A stretch of DNA of 64,000 nucleotides. It comes from Desulfobulbaceae bacterium. Lineage in GTDB: Bacteria > Desulfobacterota > Desulfobulbia > Desulfobulbales > Desulfobulbaceae. The notes under the pieces were generated by a model. It saw nothing but the letters and a program-made list of their open reading frames with translations, was not told the origin of the DNA and ran no database searches. Of the stretch, positions 1 through 8,927 are shown one piece after another; position 1 is the first letter of the stretch; every line of letters begins with the position of its first letter. The translations under genes were made by a program, and so were the position numbers. The stretch is taken from the NCBI GenBank assembly GCA_013201405.1, contig JABMJC010000002.1, positions 1-64,000 of the forward strand. The letters are read 5' to 3'.

Positions 1-807
1 CTGGAGCAGGTGGAAGGCCGTGCCACCAGCACGACATACGGCAAATTATACGGCAAACCCGGCGAACCCATACGGCTGGAAAGCCTGGTGCTCCGGCCAG
101 ATCCCCTCGCCTTTTTTCGGCAGCGGGAACTACGCAGCCACTTCACCCTGCACATGGCGCAGGGGACCATGACAGGAAACAGCCTTGTGCGCCTTGATGA
201 GGGGCAGCGCAGCATCGATCTTTCCGCCACCCTGGATTCCCTGAACCTGGCGGAGCTGGGCTGGCTGCGGCAAGGTTTGGACCGGCAGGTGCAGGGTATA
301 CTTTCTGGCACGGCACAGGGCCGGATCGTGCAAGGAGGTGTGCTGGAAGACCTGCATGCCGCTGTCCATGTGGCAGATGGCGAACTGCCCCTGCGTCGCT
401 CCATACAGGGCCACGAGCGCCTGCCCTTTACAGGTTTGCTGCTGCGGCTTGAACAGAATGGCCAGAATATTGCCGTGAAAAACGGCAGCCTGCAATCGCC
501 GCTCTGCACCTGTGAGTTCCAGGGTGCGGTACAATTTGTCCAGCCCTTGCTCGCTAATTTTACCAGCAGCCGTTTGGATGTGCGTGGCACCGTTTATCCC
601 AAACCGGCCCTGTACGCCGAGCTACGCAGCGAACAGGAAGTGCAGATGATCGAGGCATATAAGGAGCACCCGGCCAGGGACGCGTTTTATGTGGTGCTGT
701 CCGGTAGTCTGGCCGATCCGGCCCTGGCCTTTAAGCGAGATGAGCGGGATGGACGGGATGCAGCCCTGCTGCAGACACCGGAGCAGGAGAGGGGGACAGG
801 GCCATGA
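1..807 (+). CDS. gspN: Type II secretion system protein GspN, 5' end outside window
   Basis: The reading frame is open from base 1, so the start lies upstream and about 268 C-terminal residues are visible. GspN is an inner-membrane/periplasmic accessory component of type II secretion systems in many Delta- and Gammaproteobacteria. The visible part is a beta-rich periplasmic-type domain without obvious catalytic residues. The assignment rests on weak family similarity and on position: the stop codon overlaps the gspC start (ATGA at 804-807) and gspD and gspE follow. The family is poorly conserved, so this is a probable call. Confidence 0.72.
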   Translation: MEQVEGRATSTTYGKLYGKPGEPIRLESLVLRPDPLAFFRQRELRSHFTLHMAQGTMTGNSLVRLDEGQRSIDLSATLDSLNLAELGWLRQGLDRQVQGILSGTAQGRIVQGGVLEDLHAAVHVADGELPLRRSIQGHERLPFTGLLLRLEQNGQNIAVKNGSLQSPLCTCEFQGAVQFVQPLLANFTSSRLDVRGTVYPKPALYAELRSEQEVQMIEAYKEHPARDAFYVVLSGSLADPALAFKRDERDGRDAALLQTPEQERGTGP

Positions 808-1613
808 AGAAGCGACTGCTACCGCTGGGTATTGCGCTGGGAGTTGCGGCCCTTGTCCTGTATGCGGCCGTGTATTTTGCTTATCAGTGGCTGGGGAGCA
901 GGCTGGATGCGGTGCTTGGTCCGAACATAGCCCCGCAGCAGGCAGAGACAGGACGCAGCGGTCAGGAAAGCGGCACACTGCTGACCCATGAGGCTGCTAT
1001 CCAGCAGATTTTGGCCCATAATATTTTCAAGGCTGCCCTTGAGGGCAAGGGTACAACTGGGCAGGACTGGCAGGCAGACAAGCTGGCCGCCAGTGGTGGG
1101 CCGCTTGAACTGTTGGGCACGGTGAGTGGTAGTGCTGCGGATGCCCGCGCCATTATCCGGGCGGGTAAGGAAGAACAGGAGCAGATTTACCGCTTGGGTG
1201 ATACTGTTTTGGGCGCGGAGATCGTGCAGATAGGGCGTGGCCGGGTGGTGCTGACCACCAGTGCCGGGCCGGAACTCCTTTTATTAAAGGAACGGGAAAA
1301 CAACCCGGTTCTGCCACCTGGCAGGGCCGATGCCTCCATGGGCCTGGAGGAAGGCCAACTGCTCAGCCCCTTGTCGCCGCAGGGGCTGCAAGGATCACCA
1401 GAACCACAGGAAGCATACAGTATCGGCGGCCGCACAGTTCCCCAGGCCCTGCCTGGTCGCCGAGTCAATACCACCGGTTCTGTCTCCCGGAGCAATCACG
1501 GTGAAACCGCCGGAGGAGTACCGGTGCGTACCGGCGCGGCTGCTCTGCAGCCCCTGGAAGTCCCTTGGGAAGAACCAGGGAGCTTGACCCAGCCAAGCGG
1601 CGCAAACCACTAA
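804..1613 (+). CDS. gspC: Type II secretion system protein GspC (HR domain, no PDZ)
   Basis: GspC is the inner-membrane clamp that contacts the GspD secretin through its periplasmic HR domain. The protein has 269 residues. It has a short basic N-terminus, one transmembrane segment at about residues 5-28, and an HR-like region at about 68-155 that contains the LLGTVSG and IYRLGDTV segments typical of the family. The proline- and glycine-rich tail (about 170-269) shows no PDZ or coiled-coil domain, so this is a short form. The start overlaps the gspN stop by four bases and gspD follows closely, indicating translational coupling in one operon. Confidence 0.8.
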   Translation: MKKRLLPLGIALGVAALVLYAAVYFAYQWLGSRLDAVLGPNIAPQQAETGRSGQESGTLLTHEAAIQQILAHNIFKAALEGKGTTGQDWQADKLAASGGPLELLGTVSGSAADARAIIRAGKEEQEQIYRLGDTVLGAEIVQIGRGRVVLTTSAGPELLLLKERENNPVLPPGRADASMGLEEGQLLSPLSPQGLQGSPEPQEAYSIGGRTVPQALPGRRVNTTGSVSRSNHGETAGGVPVRTGAAALQPLEVPWEEPGSLTQPSGANH

Positions 1614-1661
1614 GCTGCCTGTTTGTACAGGCCATGGATTGATCTTGAAACTAGGCGGATC

Positions 1662-3932
1662 ATGGGCAAAAGAAGCACAACTAATCTGGCAGTATTCATC
1701 ATCCTGCTCTTTTTTTTATTGACCTGGCAGACAGGTCTTGCCGCGGGACAGGTGACTGATCCTGATGCTGGGTCAAGACCAGTAGAAAGTCAGCCAGTGA
1801 CTATGGATTTCAACGATGTGGATATCAATGTCTTCATCAAATACATGAGTGAGCTCACCGGCAAAAATTTTGTCGTTGATCCGGAGGTCAGGGGCAAGGT
1901 GACCATTCTCTCGCCTGCGGGTGTATCAACGGGTGAGGCCTATCGCATCTTCGAGTCTGTTCTGGAGGTGAACGGCTATGCAGCGGTGCCCAGCGGACCA
2001 GTGGTGAAAATCGTGCCCTCGGTGCAGGCCCGTTCCAAAAATATTGCCACCTTTCGCGATGGCGATATTCTGCCCGCCGAAGACAGGATCATCACCCACA
2101 TTGTTCGCCTCAAGCATGCAGGTGCTGACGAGGTGCGTGCCATGCTTACCCCACTGGTGCCCAAAACCAGCATTATGGTGTCGCATGGAGATTCGGGTAT
2201 CCTCACTATTACGGATTACCAGTCTAATATCAGGCGGCTTCTGGAAATTATCCGTTCAGTGGATGTGCCTGCCCGCAACGAGGAACTGGCCATCATTCCC
2301 CTGCAACACGCCTCGGCTGCCAGTGCGGCCCGGGTGGTGGGGCAGCTTTTTCCGCAGGATGCACAGGCCGGGGCCGGACAGCGTGCGACCCTGGTCAAAA
2401 TGATGCCCTATGAGCGTGCCAATGCCCTGGCAGTGTATGCTCCGCCTGCCACCATTGGTCGAATTCGGGCTGCAGTGGCCAAACTGGATGTGGAGACTGG
2501 CACACAGGTGGAGCAGGTGCAGGTGATCACCCTGCAGCATGCCCGGGCCGAAGAGATGGTCAAGGTGCTGATGGATCTCCCCCGGCAGGAGGGTGGTGGT
2601 CCTGCCAGGGAGGGTGAGGAAAAGCCCCTGAGCCGGCCGGTGTTGACTGGCGAGATGAATATTGTGGCCGATGTGGAGACCAACTCCCTGGTCATCAATG
2701 GGCCGCGGGAGGAGTTTGAGGCCGTGGCGGCCATTGTCAGGCAGCTGGATGTGCCCAGGCGCATGATCTATCTGGAAGCATTGATTATGGAGGTGCAGGC
2801 AGACAAGGATTTCAATATCGGCGTGCAGTGGGGTGGCACTGGTACCTTTGACAGCGGCGATGGCACCCTGCATACGGGGTTTAGTGGCAATCCAGACAAT
2901 CCCTACGACATTATCCGTGGGGTGAGAGCTACGCCGCCGGTATTGCCTGCCGGCTTTACCTTGGGTGTGCTCAAACAGGGTATTGAAATCGGCGGCATCA
3001 CCTTTCCCAACCTGGGGGCAGTGTTGAATGCCTACAAGAACGACAAGGATATCAATGTAATCGCCACTCCACAGATCCTCACCACAGACAATAAAAAGGC
3101 CACCATCAAGGTGGGGGAGAATGTACCTTATATTGTCAGCAAAAATACTACAGAGGCCCTGCAGGATTACACTAACTACGAGTACAAGGACGTAACCACC
3201 ACCCTGGCCATCACCCCGCAGATCAACCAGGCCGATGTGGTGCGTATGGATATCGGGGTGGAGGTGATCAAGCTCAAGACCTTGAATAACGGCAATCCCA
3301 CCACCTTCACCCGCAGTGCCGATACCACCGTGGTGGTGCAGAACGAGCAAACCGTGGTTATTGGCGGCATGATCGGCCAGGATACAGCCACGGGTGAATA
3401 CAAGGTGCCGCTGTTGGGAGATATCCCGGGCTTGGGCTGGCTGTTCAAATCGCGCGGCAATATGGAAAAGAAAACCAACCTCTTTATTTTCATCACCCCG
3501 CATATCATGGAAAACCCGGTGGAGTTGAACCGGGTTTTTGAAGAGAAGCGCGCAGAGGTGGAGGCCATGCATAAAAAGCCCGGCGATGTGGCCGATCGTT
3601 TCCTGCGCCGGCCAAAGCCTTTGACTGAGGCAGCGTGGCTGACAGACATGGGCTTTGTTAAGCTCCAGCAGCGGCAGTTGGGCAGCGCCCGTCTTTACCT
3701 GCGCCAGGCCCTGGAGAAAGATCCGGACAGTATGGCCGCCCTGGTGAACATGGGGCTGTTGCTGGAGCAGGAGGGCAGGCGCAGGGATGCTGCTGCCATG
3801 TTTGAGCAGGCCCTGGCCCAGCCGCTCCCCCAGGGCGCGCCGGAGAGTGCACCGGTACTCGGGGAGCAGAGCCTGCGGGAGAGTGCTGCCGCTCATTTGA
3901 ACCGGGTGCAGCGCCGCACAAACAGCAACTGA
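1662..3932 (+). CDS. gspD: Type II secretion system secretin GspD with C-terminal TPR tail
   Basis: GspD forms the outer-membrane channel of type II secretion. I chose the ATG at 1662, which has an AGGCGG ribosome site and is followed by a clear signal peptide (hydrophobic core about residues 8-24); the upstream TTG at 1623 would put charged residues before it. The product has 756 residues: an N0 domain near residues 45-120, N1-N3 repeats, then the secretin core with the VPLLGDIPGLGWLF signature and the ITPHIM strand. From about residue 655 to 750 there are two TPR-like helical repeats not found in the usual GspD, where pilotin-binding S-domains normally lie. gspE follows eight bases later. 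Confidence 0.93.
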   Translation: MGKRSTTNLAVFIILLFFLLTWQTGLAAGQVTDPDAGSRPVESQPVTMDFNDVDINVFIKYMSELTGKNFVVDPEVRGKVTILSPAGVSTGEAYRIFESVLEVNGYAAVPSGPVVKIVPSVQARSKNIATFRDGDILPAEDRIITHIVRLKHAGADEVRAMLTPLVPKTSIMVSHGDSGILTITDYQSNIRRLLEIIRSVDVPARNEELAIIPLQHASAASAARVVGQLFPQDAQAGAGQRATLVKMMPYERANALAVYAPPATIGRIRAAVAKLDVETGTQVEQVQVITLQHARAEEMVKVLMDLPRQEGGGPAREGEEKPLSRPVLTGEMNIVADVETNSLVINGPREEFEAVAAIVRQLDVPRRMIYLEALIMEVQADKDFNIGVQWGGTGTFDSGDGTLHTGFSGNPDNPYDIIRGVRATPPVLPAGFTLGVLKQGIEIGGITFPNLGAVLNAYKNDKDINVIATPQILTTDNKKATIKVGENVPYIVSKNTTEALQDYTNYEYKDVTTTLAITPQINQADVVRMDIGVEVIKLKTLNNGNPTTFTRSADTTVVVQNEQTVVIGGMIGQDTATGEYKVPLLGDIPGLGWLFKSRGNMEKKTNLFIFITPHIMENPVELNRVFEEKRAEVEAMHKKPGDVADRFLRRPKPLTEAAWLTDMGFVKLQQRQLGSARLYLRQALEKDPDSMAALVNMGLLLEQEGRRRDAAAMFEQALAQPLPQGAPESAPVLGEQSLRESAAAHLNRVQRRTNSN

Positions 3933-3939
3933 GCTGGCA

Positions 3940-5739
3940 ATGACCCGAACAGAGATGCAGGTGCAAACACAGGCAGCAATGCAAGCGCAGGAACAGGTGC
4001 AGCCAGAAGAGCCGCAGCAGGCTGGAGCCCCGGCGTTGAACGCAAATCCTCCCCGCCTGGGTGAGCTCTTACAAAGAGATTTTGGCCTGGATGCCGCTGC
4101 TGTGCAGGCGGCCCTGGCCGTGCAGGCGGCAAAGGGTGGCAGGCTCGGCGAGATTTTGTTGCGCCAGGGGGCGATCAAGGAAGAGACGCTCATCACTGCC
4201 CTGGCACAGCAGTATGACCTTGAACCCATGCTGCGACTGCCCAGGGAGATGAGCACGTTTTTCGTGGCCAAACTGAGCATTGCCAGTTTGAAAAAATTCA
4301 AGATGGTGCCAGTGGCCACGCCGCAGCGGTCTTGTTTGGCCCTGGCAGAGCCACTTTTTTTTCAGCAGGCCGATGATCTGGCCCGTCTTTTGGAATGGGA
4401 AGGGGTGGATTGGGTACTGGCGCCGGAGGCTGCCATCCTTGCGGCCATCAGTGCTGCGTATGAGCAAACCCGCTCCCTGGCAGCAGCCCAGGTGATGCAG
4501 GATATAGACGAGGAAGACCCGGCCAGCATCCTTTCGGAGATTGAAGAAACCGCTGATCTGCTTGATGATACCAGTGATACCCCGGTGATCAAGCTGGTCA
4601 ACCTGGTGCTGTCGCAGGCGGTGCGGGAGGGGGCCAGCGATATCCATATCGAGCCTTACCGGGACAAGGTCAAGATCCGCAAGCGGGTGGACGGCATCCT
4701 CTACGATATGTACACTCCGCCCAAGCATGCCCAGGCCAAGCTGGTTTCGCGGGTCAAGATCATGGCCAGCATGGACATTGCGGAAAAACGACTTCCCCAA
4801 GATGGCCGTATTGAAATTCGCCTTGCCCAGCGCAGCGTGGATATTCGTGTTTCTACCCTGCCCACGGCCTTTGGCGAGCGGGTGGTCATGCGTTTACTCG
4901 ATAAGGCCAATACCTTGCTGCCGCTGGAAAAGTTGGGACTAAGTCCAGAGGATTACCGTCATTTTCAGGAGTTGCTGGCCGCACCCCACGGCATCATCCT
5001 GGTGACCGGGCCCACGGGCAGTGGCAAAACCACCACCCTGTACTCTGCACTCAACATCCTCAATACGCCGGATATCAACATCATCACCATTGAAGACCCC
5101 ATTGAGTACCAAATCAACGGTATCAGCCAGATGCAGGTGAACGCACGCATTGGCCTGGGCTTTGCCAGCGGGCTCAGAACCATTGTCCGCCAAGATCCAG
5201 ACGTGATTCTGGTGGGGGAAATCCGTGATGATGAAACCGCGCAGATTGCCATCCAATCGGCCTTGACCGGACATTTGGTTTTTTCCACCCTGCACACCAA
5301 CGATGCGGCCAGTGCCATCACCCGGCTGGTCGATATGGGGGTAGAGCCCTTTTTGGTAGCTTCCTCGGTGCATGCCATCATGGCCCAGCGTCTGGTGCGC
5401 ACCATCTGCCCGGAGTGCCGTGAGCCCTACCAGCCCTCGCCCGAACTGCTCCGCCTGGCCCGGATTGCTGCCGACCGTGGGGGGGAGTTGCAACTGTACC
5501 GCGGCCAGGGATGTAGTGCCTGCCTGCACACCGGCTATCGTGGGCGTATTGGCATTTTCGAACTGCTGCGCCTGAGTCCGGCCATGAAGAACTTGATTTT
5601 ACGCACCTCCGAGGCAGGCAAGCTCAAGGCCGAGGCCCTGGCCCTGCCGGAAACCGGCATGCGCACCCTGCGTGACGATGGCATTGCCAAGGTACTGGCC
5701 GGCCTCACTACCCTGGAGGAGGTCTTTCGGGTTACCTGA
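3940..5739 (+). CDS. gspE: Type II secretion ATPase GspE
   Basis: GspE is the cytoplasmic hexameric ATPase that powers pseudopilus assembly. The protein has 599 residues. It carries an N-terminal MshEN-type domain (about 35-170), an N2E region beginning SDTPVIKLVN, Walker A GPTGSGKTT at residues 357-365, Asp box and Walker B (LRTIVRQDPDVILVGEIRD), and a His box (TGHLVFSTLHTN). A zinc-binding tetracysteine is present as CPEC at 490-493 and CSAC at 525-528. All motifs look intact. A glutamine-rich leader of about 30 residues precedes the first domain. The 3' end overlaps the convergent gspF by eight bases. Confidence 0.95.
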   Translation: MTRTEMQVQTQAAMQAQEQVQPEEPQQAGAPALNANPPRLGELLQRDFGLDAAAVQAALAVQAAKGGRLGEILLRQGAIKEETLITALAQQYDLEPMLRLPREMSTFFVAKLSIASLKKFKMVPVATPQRSCLALAEPLFFQQADDLARLLEWEGVDWVLAPEAAILAAISAAYEQTRSLAAAQVMQDIDEEDPASILSEIEETADLLDDTSDTPVIKLVNLVLSQAVREGASDIHIEPYRDKVKIRKRVDGILYDMYTPPKHAQAKLVSRVKIMASMDIAEKRLPQDGRIEIRLAQRSVDIRVSTLPTAFGERVVMRLLDKANTLLPLEKLGLSPEDYRHFQELLAAPHGIILVTGPTGSGKTTTLYSALNILNTPDINIITIEDPIEYQINGISQMQVNARIGLGFASGLRTIVRQDPDVILVGEIRDDETAQIAIQSALTGHLVFSTLHTNDAASAITRLVDMGVEPFLVASSVHAIMAQRLVRTICPECREPYQPSPELLRLARIAADRGGELQLYRGQGCSACLHTGYRGRIGIFELLRLSPAMKNLILRTSEAGKLKAEALALPETGMRTLRDDGIAKVLAGLTTLEEVFRVT

Positions 5740-6982
5740 TGAGCTGGTTCATCTCGAAAATGGGCAACAGCACTGCCACCACAATAAAGGCCACCGCTGC
5801 TCCCATCAGCAGAATCATAACTGGCTCGAGCATGGAGGTCAGGGCCGTGATCTTTGTTTCCACCTCCTGTTCGTAACTGTCTGCCGCCCGGGTCAACATT
5901 TCATCTAACGCACCGCTCTGTTCACCTACGGCCATCATCTGCACCAGCATGGGCGGAAAATATGGCTTACCCCGAAAATAGGCAGCCAGACTCTGGCCCT
6001 TTTCCAATTCGGTGCAGGCATTTGCAATCATTTCGCCAATCAACACGTTGCCGGTGGTGTTGCTGACAATGCGCAGTGCAGCCACCAGGGGGACGCCCGA
6101 GTGCAGGAGGTTTGCCAGTGAGCGGGCAAAGCGGGCGGCTGCCTGCTTTTGGTTGAGGCCAGCAAGCAGGGGAAGCGAGAGCTTGGCTTGGTGCCAGCGT
6201 CGTTGGCCTTGCGGGGTACGCACCGCCTGACGCAAAGCCACCAGCAGCATGAGAGTAAGGAGCAGAAGCGGCAGCCAGTAGGAGCGCAGGATTGCGCTTA
6301 GGCCCATGAGCAGGGTGGTGGGCAGGGGGAGAGCCTGCTTGCTGTCTGCAAATACCGCGGTGATGCCGGGCAGGATGAAGATAATGAGAAAAGCCAGCAC
6401 TGCGATACCGACCACGGCCATAAAGAGCGGGTAGAGCATGGCCGCACGGATGCGGGAGTGCAGGGCCTGCTGTCGCTCGCCGAATTCCGCCAGTTGAGTC
6501 AGCACCAGGTGCAGGGTGCCAGCGGCCTCGCCGGCTCGGACCATGTTGATGTACATGGGAGAAAAGAGTTTGGGCTGGGCGCTGAGCGCGGCACTGAAGG
6601 AATGGCCTTCGTTGAGTGCCTCGCGGATGCGGGCCAGCATGGTTTTCAGGGCACGCTGTTCGCCTGGGGCACCCTGTTCAATCAGATTGCTCAAGGCTGG
6701 TACCAGGGGGATGCCGGCTCCCAGCATGGTGGCCAGCTGGCGGCTGACCAGGTGGATATCCTGGGCTCTGATCCAGCGGCTGCTAGAAAGAAAAAATGGC
6801 AGGTGCAGTCCCTTGGCTCCCTTGGCACCCAGCAGGGCCTTGTCTTCCGTGGCCCGCAGGGTAACCGGATAGTTTCCCTGGTTGCGAATTTTTTGCCGGG
6901 CTGCAGCAGGCGACTCGGCATCGATGATGCCATGCAGTGTCTTGCCCGCTGCATCCAGAGCAGTGAACTCATAAACCGGCAT
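5732..6982 (-). CDS. gspF: Type II secretion inner-membrane protein GspF
   Basis: GspF is the polytopic inner-membrane platform protein of type II secretion and type IV pili. The 416-residue product starts with the family-typical MPVYEFTALDA. It has two homologous T2SSF domains (about residues 75-200 and 275-400) and hydrophobic segments near 170-225 and at the C-terminus. It lies on the opposite strand to gspN-C-D-E and its stop overlaps the gspE stop by eight bases, so it needs its own promoter in the 6983-7235 gap. In most systems gspE and gspF are co-directional, so a local inversion is likely. Pseudopilin genes are not in this window. Confidence 0.93.
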   Translation of the reverse strand: MPVYEFTALDAAGKTLHGIIDAESPAAARQKIRNQGNYPVTLRATEDKALLGAKGAKGLHLPFFLSSSRWIRAQDIHLVSRQLATMLGAGIPLVPALSNLIEQGAPGEQRALKTMLARIREALNEGHSFSAALSAQPKLFSPMYINMVRAGEAAGTLHLVLTQLAEFGERQQALHSRIRAAMLYPLFMAVVGIAVLAFLIIFILPGITAVFADSKQALPLPTTLLMGLSAILRSYWLPLLLLTLMLLVALRQAVRTPQGQRRWHQAKLSLPLLAGLNQKQAAARFARSLANLLHSGVPLVAALRIVSNTTGNVLIGEMIANACTELEKGQSLAAYFRGKPYFPPMLVQMMAVGEQSGALDEMLTRAADSYEQEVETKITALTSMLEPVMILLMGAAVAFIVVAVLLPIFEMNQLIR

Positions 6983-7091
6983 GGCAGCAGCGGTTGGCCA
7001 AGCTGCCCTGATGCGGCAAACATGGAAGCAGGCAGGATGCAGGGGTATTCATCGGGGTGAAAATATGGTATGAAGGGACGAGGGTTCAGCT

Positions 7092-7113
7092 GTATGCAGC
7101 ACCAGATGCATAC
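7092..7113. promoter_or_regulatory. Inverted repeat GTATGC-N10-GCATAC between gspF and recN
   Basis: A perfect six-base inverted repeat (7092-7097 and 7108-7113) lies in the divergent gspF/recN intergenic region, about 120 bases upstream of recN. Its symmetry and spacing fit a dimeric regulator. Since recN is often controlled by LexA, this is a candidate operator, but it does not match a LexA box I know. No clear -35/-10 pair is visible beside it. Confidence 0.25.
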
Positions 7114-7235
7114 GGGTGTAGTGTGATATCAGCAGTGAAATGAAGACTGAAATTGATAAAAAAGATACCGGCGGCCAGGGTGGGGGTCAAGGGAAATGTC
7201 TGCCTTGAACAGGCTGTCTTGTGCGGGAAAGAGTT

Positions 7236-8927
7236 ATGCTGCATGAGTTGCGCATTCAGAGTTTGGCGCTCATAGATACGCTCCACCTCGATTTTTCGGC
7301 GCGGGACGCTGGTCTTATTGTGCTTACCGGCGAGACCGGTGCTGGCAAATCCATCATCCTGCAGGCGGTGAATCTGCTCACCGGTGGACGCGGGTCCAGT
7401 ACCTGGGTGCGCAGCGACAGCGAACAGGCAGCCATTGAGGCAGTGTTCACCATGGATGCGACCAACAGCACCTTGCATACGCTGCTGGAGGAGCAGGGTT
7501 TGGACGATACAGCCAGCAGTGGCCAGTGTATTTTTCGCCGCATTCTGTACAAGGATGGCCGCTCCCGTCTTTTTATCAACGACCAGGCCGTTACCGCCAA
7601 ACTGGCTGCAGAACTGAGCACCCATCTGGTGAACATTGCCAGCCAACACGATCAGCAGCAGTTGCTCAATGCCCGCAGTCACCTGGATTTTCTCGACAGC
7701 TACGGTGAACTGTGGAACATGCGTCAGCACGTGGCAGACCAGTACCAGCAGTGGCGGCAGGCAGCCAATGCCTTGCAGGAGTTGCGCCAGCGCGAGGCCG
7801 ATAAGGAACAGCAGCACGATTTTCTTCGTTTTCAGCTGGAGGAAATTGGTAAAATTAAGCCCCAGACAGGTGAAGATGAGGCGCTCATCCGCGAGCGCGA
7901 TCAGCTCAAGGCTTCGGTGGCCCTTGTGCATAACGTGGGTGCGGCTGCCCGTCAGTTGAGTGAAGCGCAAGACAACTTGACCGAGGCAAAAAAGAGCTTG
8001 GAACAGGCCGCTGCGCTGGATGCCGCCCTGCTTCCCCTGGCCGAGCGAACCGCTTCTGCTGGTTTTGAGCTGGAAGACATCAGTGACCTGGCTGCCCGTT
8101 ATCTGGCCGACCTGCCCACAGATACCAGCCGTTTGGAACTGATTGCCGGCAGATTGGCTGACTTGAAGTTGTTGCAACGCAAATACGGTCCCACTTTGGC
8201 AGAGGTGCTTGCCTTTGCGGAAAAAGCTGCCCAGGAGCTGGCGGATTTGGAGAGTATGGAAGAGCAGATCCAGTGCCAGGAAAAGGAAACAGCAGCCCTG
8301 CTACAGGTTCTTGAGCAGAGCGCAGGACGCCTGAGTCGGGCCCGTAGCGAGGCGGCCCGCAAGATGGTCGCCCAAATGGAAAGCGAGCTGGCTTCTTTGA
8401 GTTTTACTCAGGCCAAATTCGTGGTTTCACTGCAAGGGTCGCGGGAAGACCACCGCGTGCGCGCCAGTGGCTGGGACGAGGTGGAATTCCTCTTTTCCGC
8501 CAATCCAGGCGAACCGCCCAAGGCGCTCTCCCGCATTGCTTCGGGCGGAGAACTCTCGCGGCTGCTTTTGGCCATGAAGTGCCTGCTCGCCCGCCGGGAT
8601 CAGGTGGACACCGTTATTTTCGATGAGGTGGATGCCGGTATCGGCGGCCAGGCTGCAGAGGCGGTTGCCGGTAAAATCAGTGAGCTGGCCGGGCACCACC
8701 AAGTTATTTGCATTACCCATCTGCCCCAGATTGCTGCCCGGGCCGATCTCCATTTTAAGGTGGAAAAGCAGGTGGCCCAAGGCCGTACCAGTACGGAGAT
8801 TAGCCTGCTTGATGAAGAGCAGCGCTTGGCCGAATTGGCCCGCATGCTGGATGGCGAGCAGGCCAGTGCGCAAACCCATGCGTACGTGCGTGAGCTGGTG
8901 GCGCGCAAGCTGCGGAGTGTGCCATGA
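7236..8927 (+). CDS. recN: DNA repair protein RecN
   Basis: RecN is an SMC-like ATPase acting early in double-strand-break repair. I chose the ATG at 7236 (MLHELRIQ, preceded by GGGAAAGAG) over the GTG at 7221 because RecN proteins begin at this point. The 563-residue product has Walker A GETGAGKS at residues 32-39, a long coiled coil in the middle, the ABC signature in RIASGGELSR, and Walker B VIFDEVDAGIGG near the C-terminus. The full set of ATPase motifs is present. It overlaps the next gene by ATGA. Confidence 0.96.
   Translation: MLHELRIQSLALIDTLHLDFSARDAGLIVLTGETGAGKSIILQAVNLLTGGRGSSTWVRSDSEQAAIEAVFTMDATNSTLHTLLEEQGLDDTASSGQCIFRRILYKDGRSRLFINDQAVTAKLAAELSTHLVNIASQHDQQQLLNARSHLDFLDSYGELWNMRQHVADQYQQWRQAANALQELRQREADKEQQHDFLRFQLEEIGKIKPQTGEDEALIRERDQLKASVALVHNVGAAARQLSEAQDNLTEAKKSLEQAAALDAALLPLAERTASAGFELEDISDLAARYLADLPTDTSRLELIAGRLADLKLLQRKYGPTLAEVLAFAEKAAQELADLESMEEQIQCQEKETAALLQVLEQSAGRLSRARSEAARKMVAQMESELASLSFTQAKFVVSLQGSREDHRVRASGWDEVEFLFSANPGEPPKALSRIASGGELSRLLLAMKCLLARRDQVDTVIFDEVDAGIGGQAAEAVAGKISELAGHHQVICITHLPQIAARADLHFKVEKQVAQGRTSTEISLLDEEQRLAELARMLDGEQASAQTHAYVRELVARKLRSVP

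Noticed and set aside
2256-4319. 687-codon open frame on the minus strand opposite gspD and gspE
   Set aside because: It is fully antisense to two well-supported genes, has the His/Gln/Leu-rich composition of a codon-bias shadow and no recognisable domain.
7086-8177. 363-codon minus-strand frame over the 5' half of recN
   Set aside because: Antisense to an intact recN with all ATPase motifs; Gln/Leu-rich composition without a domain.
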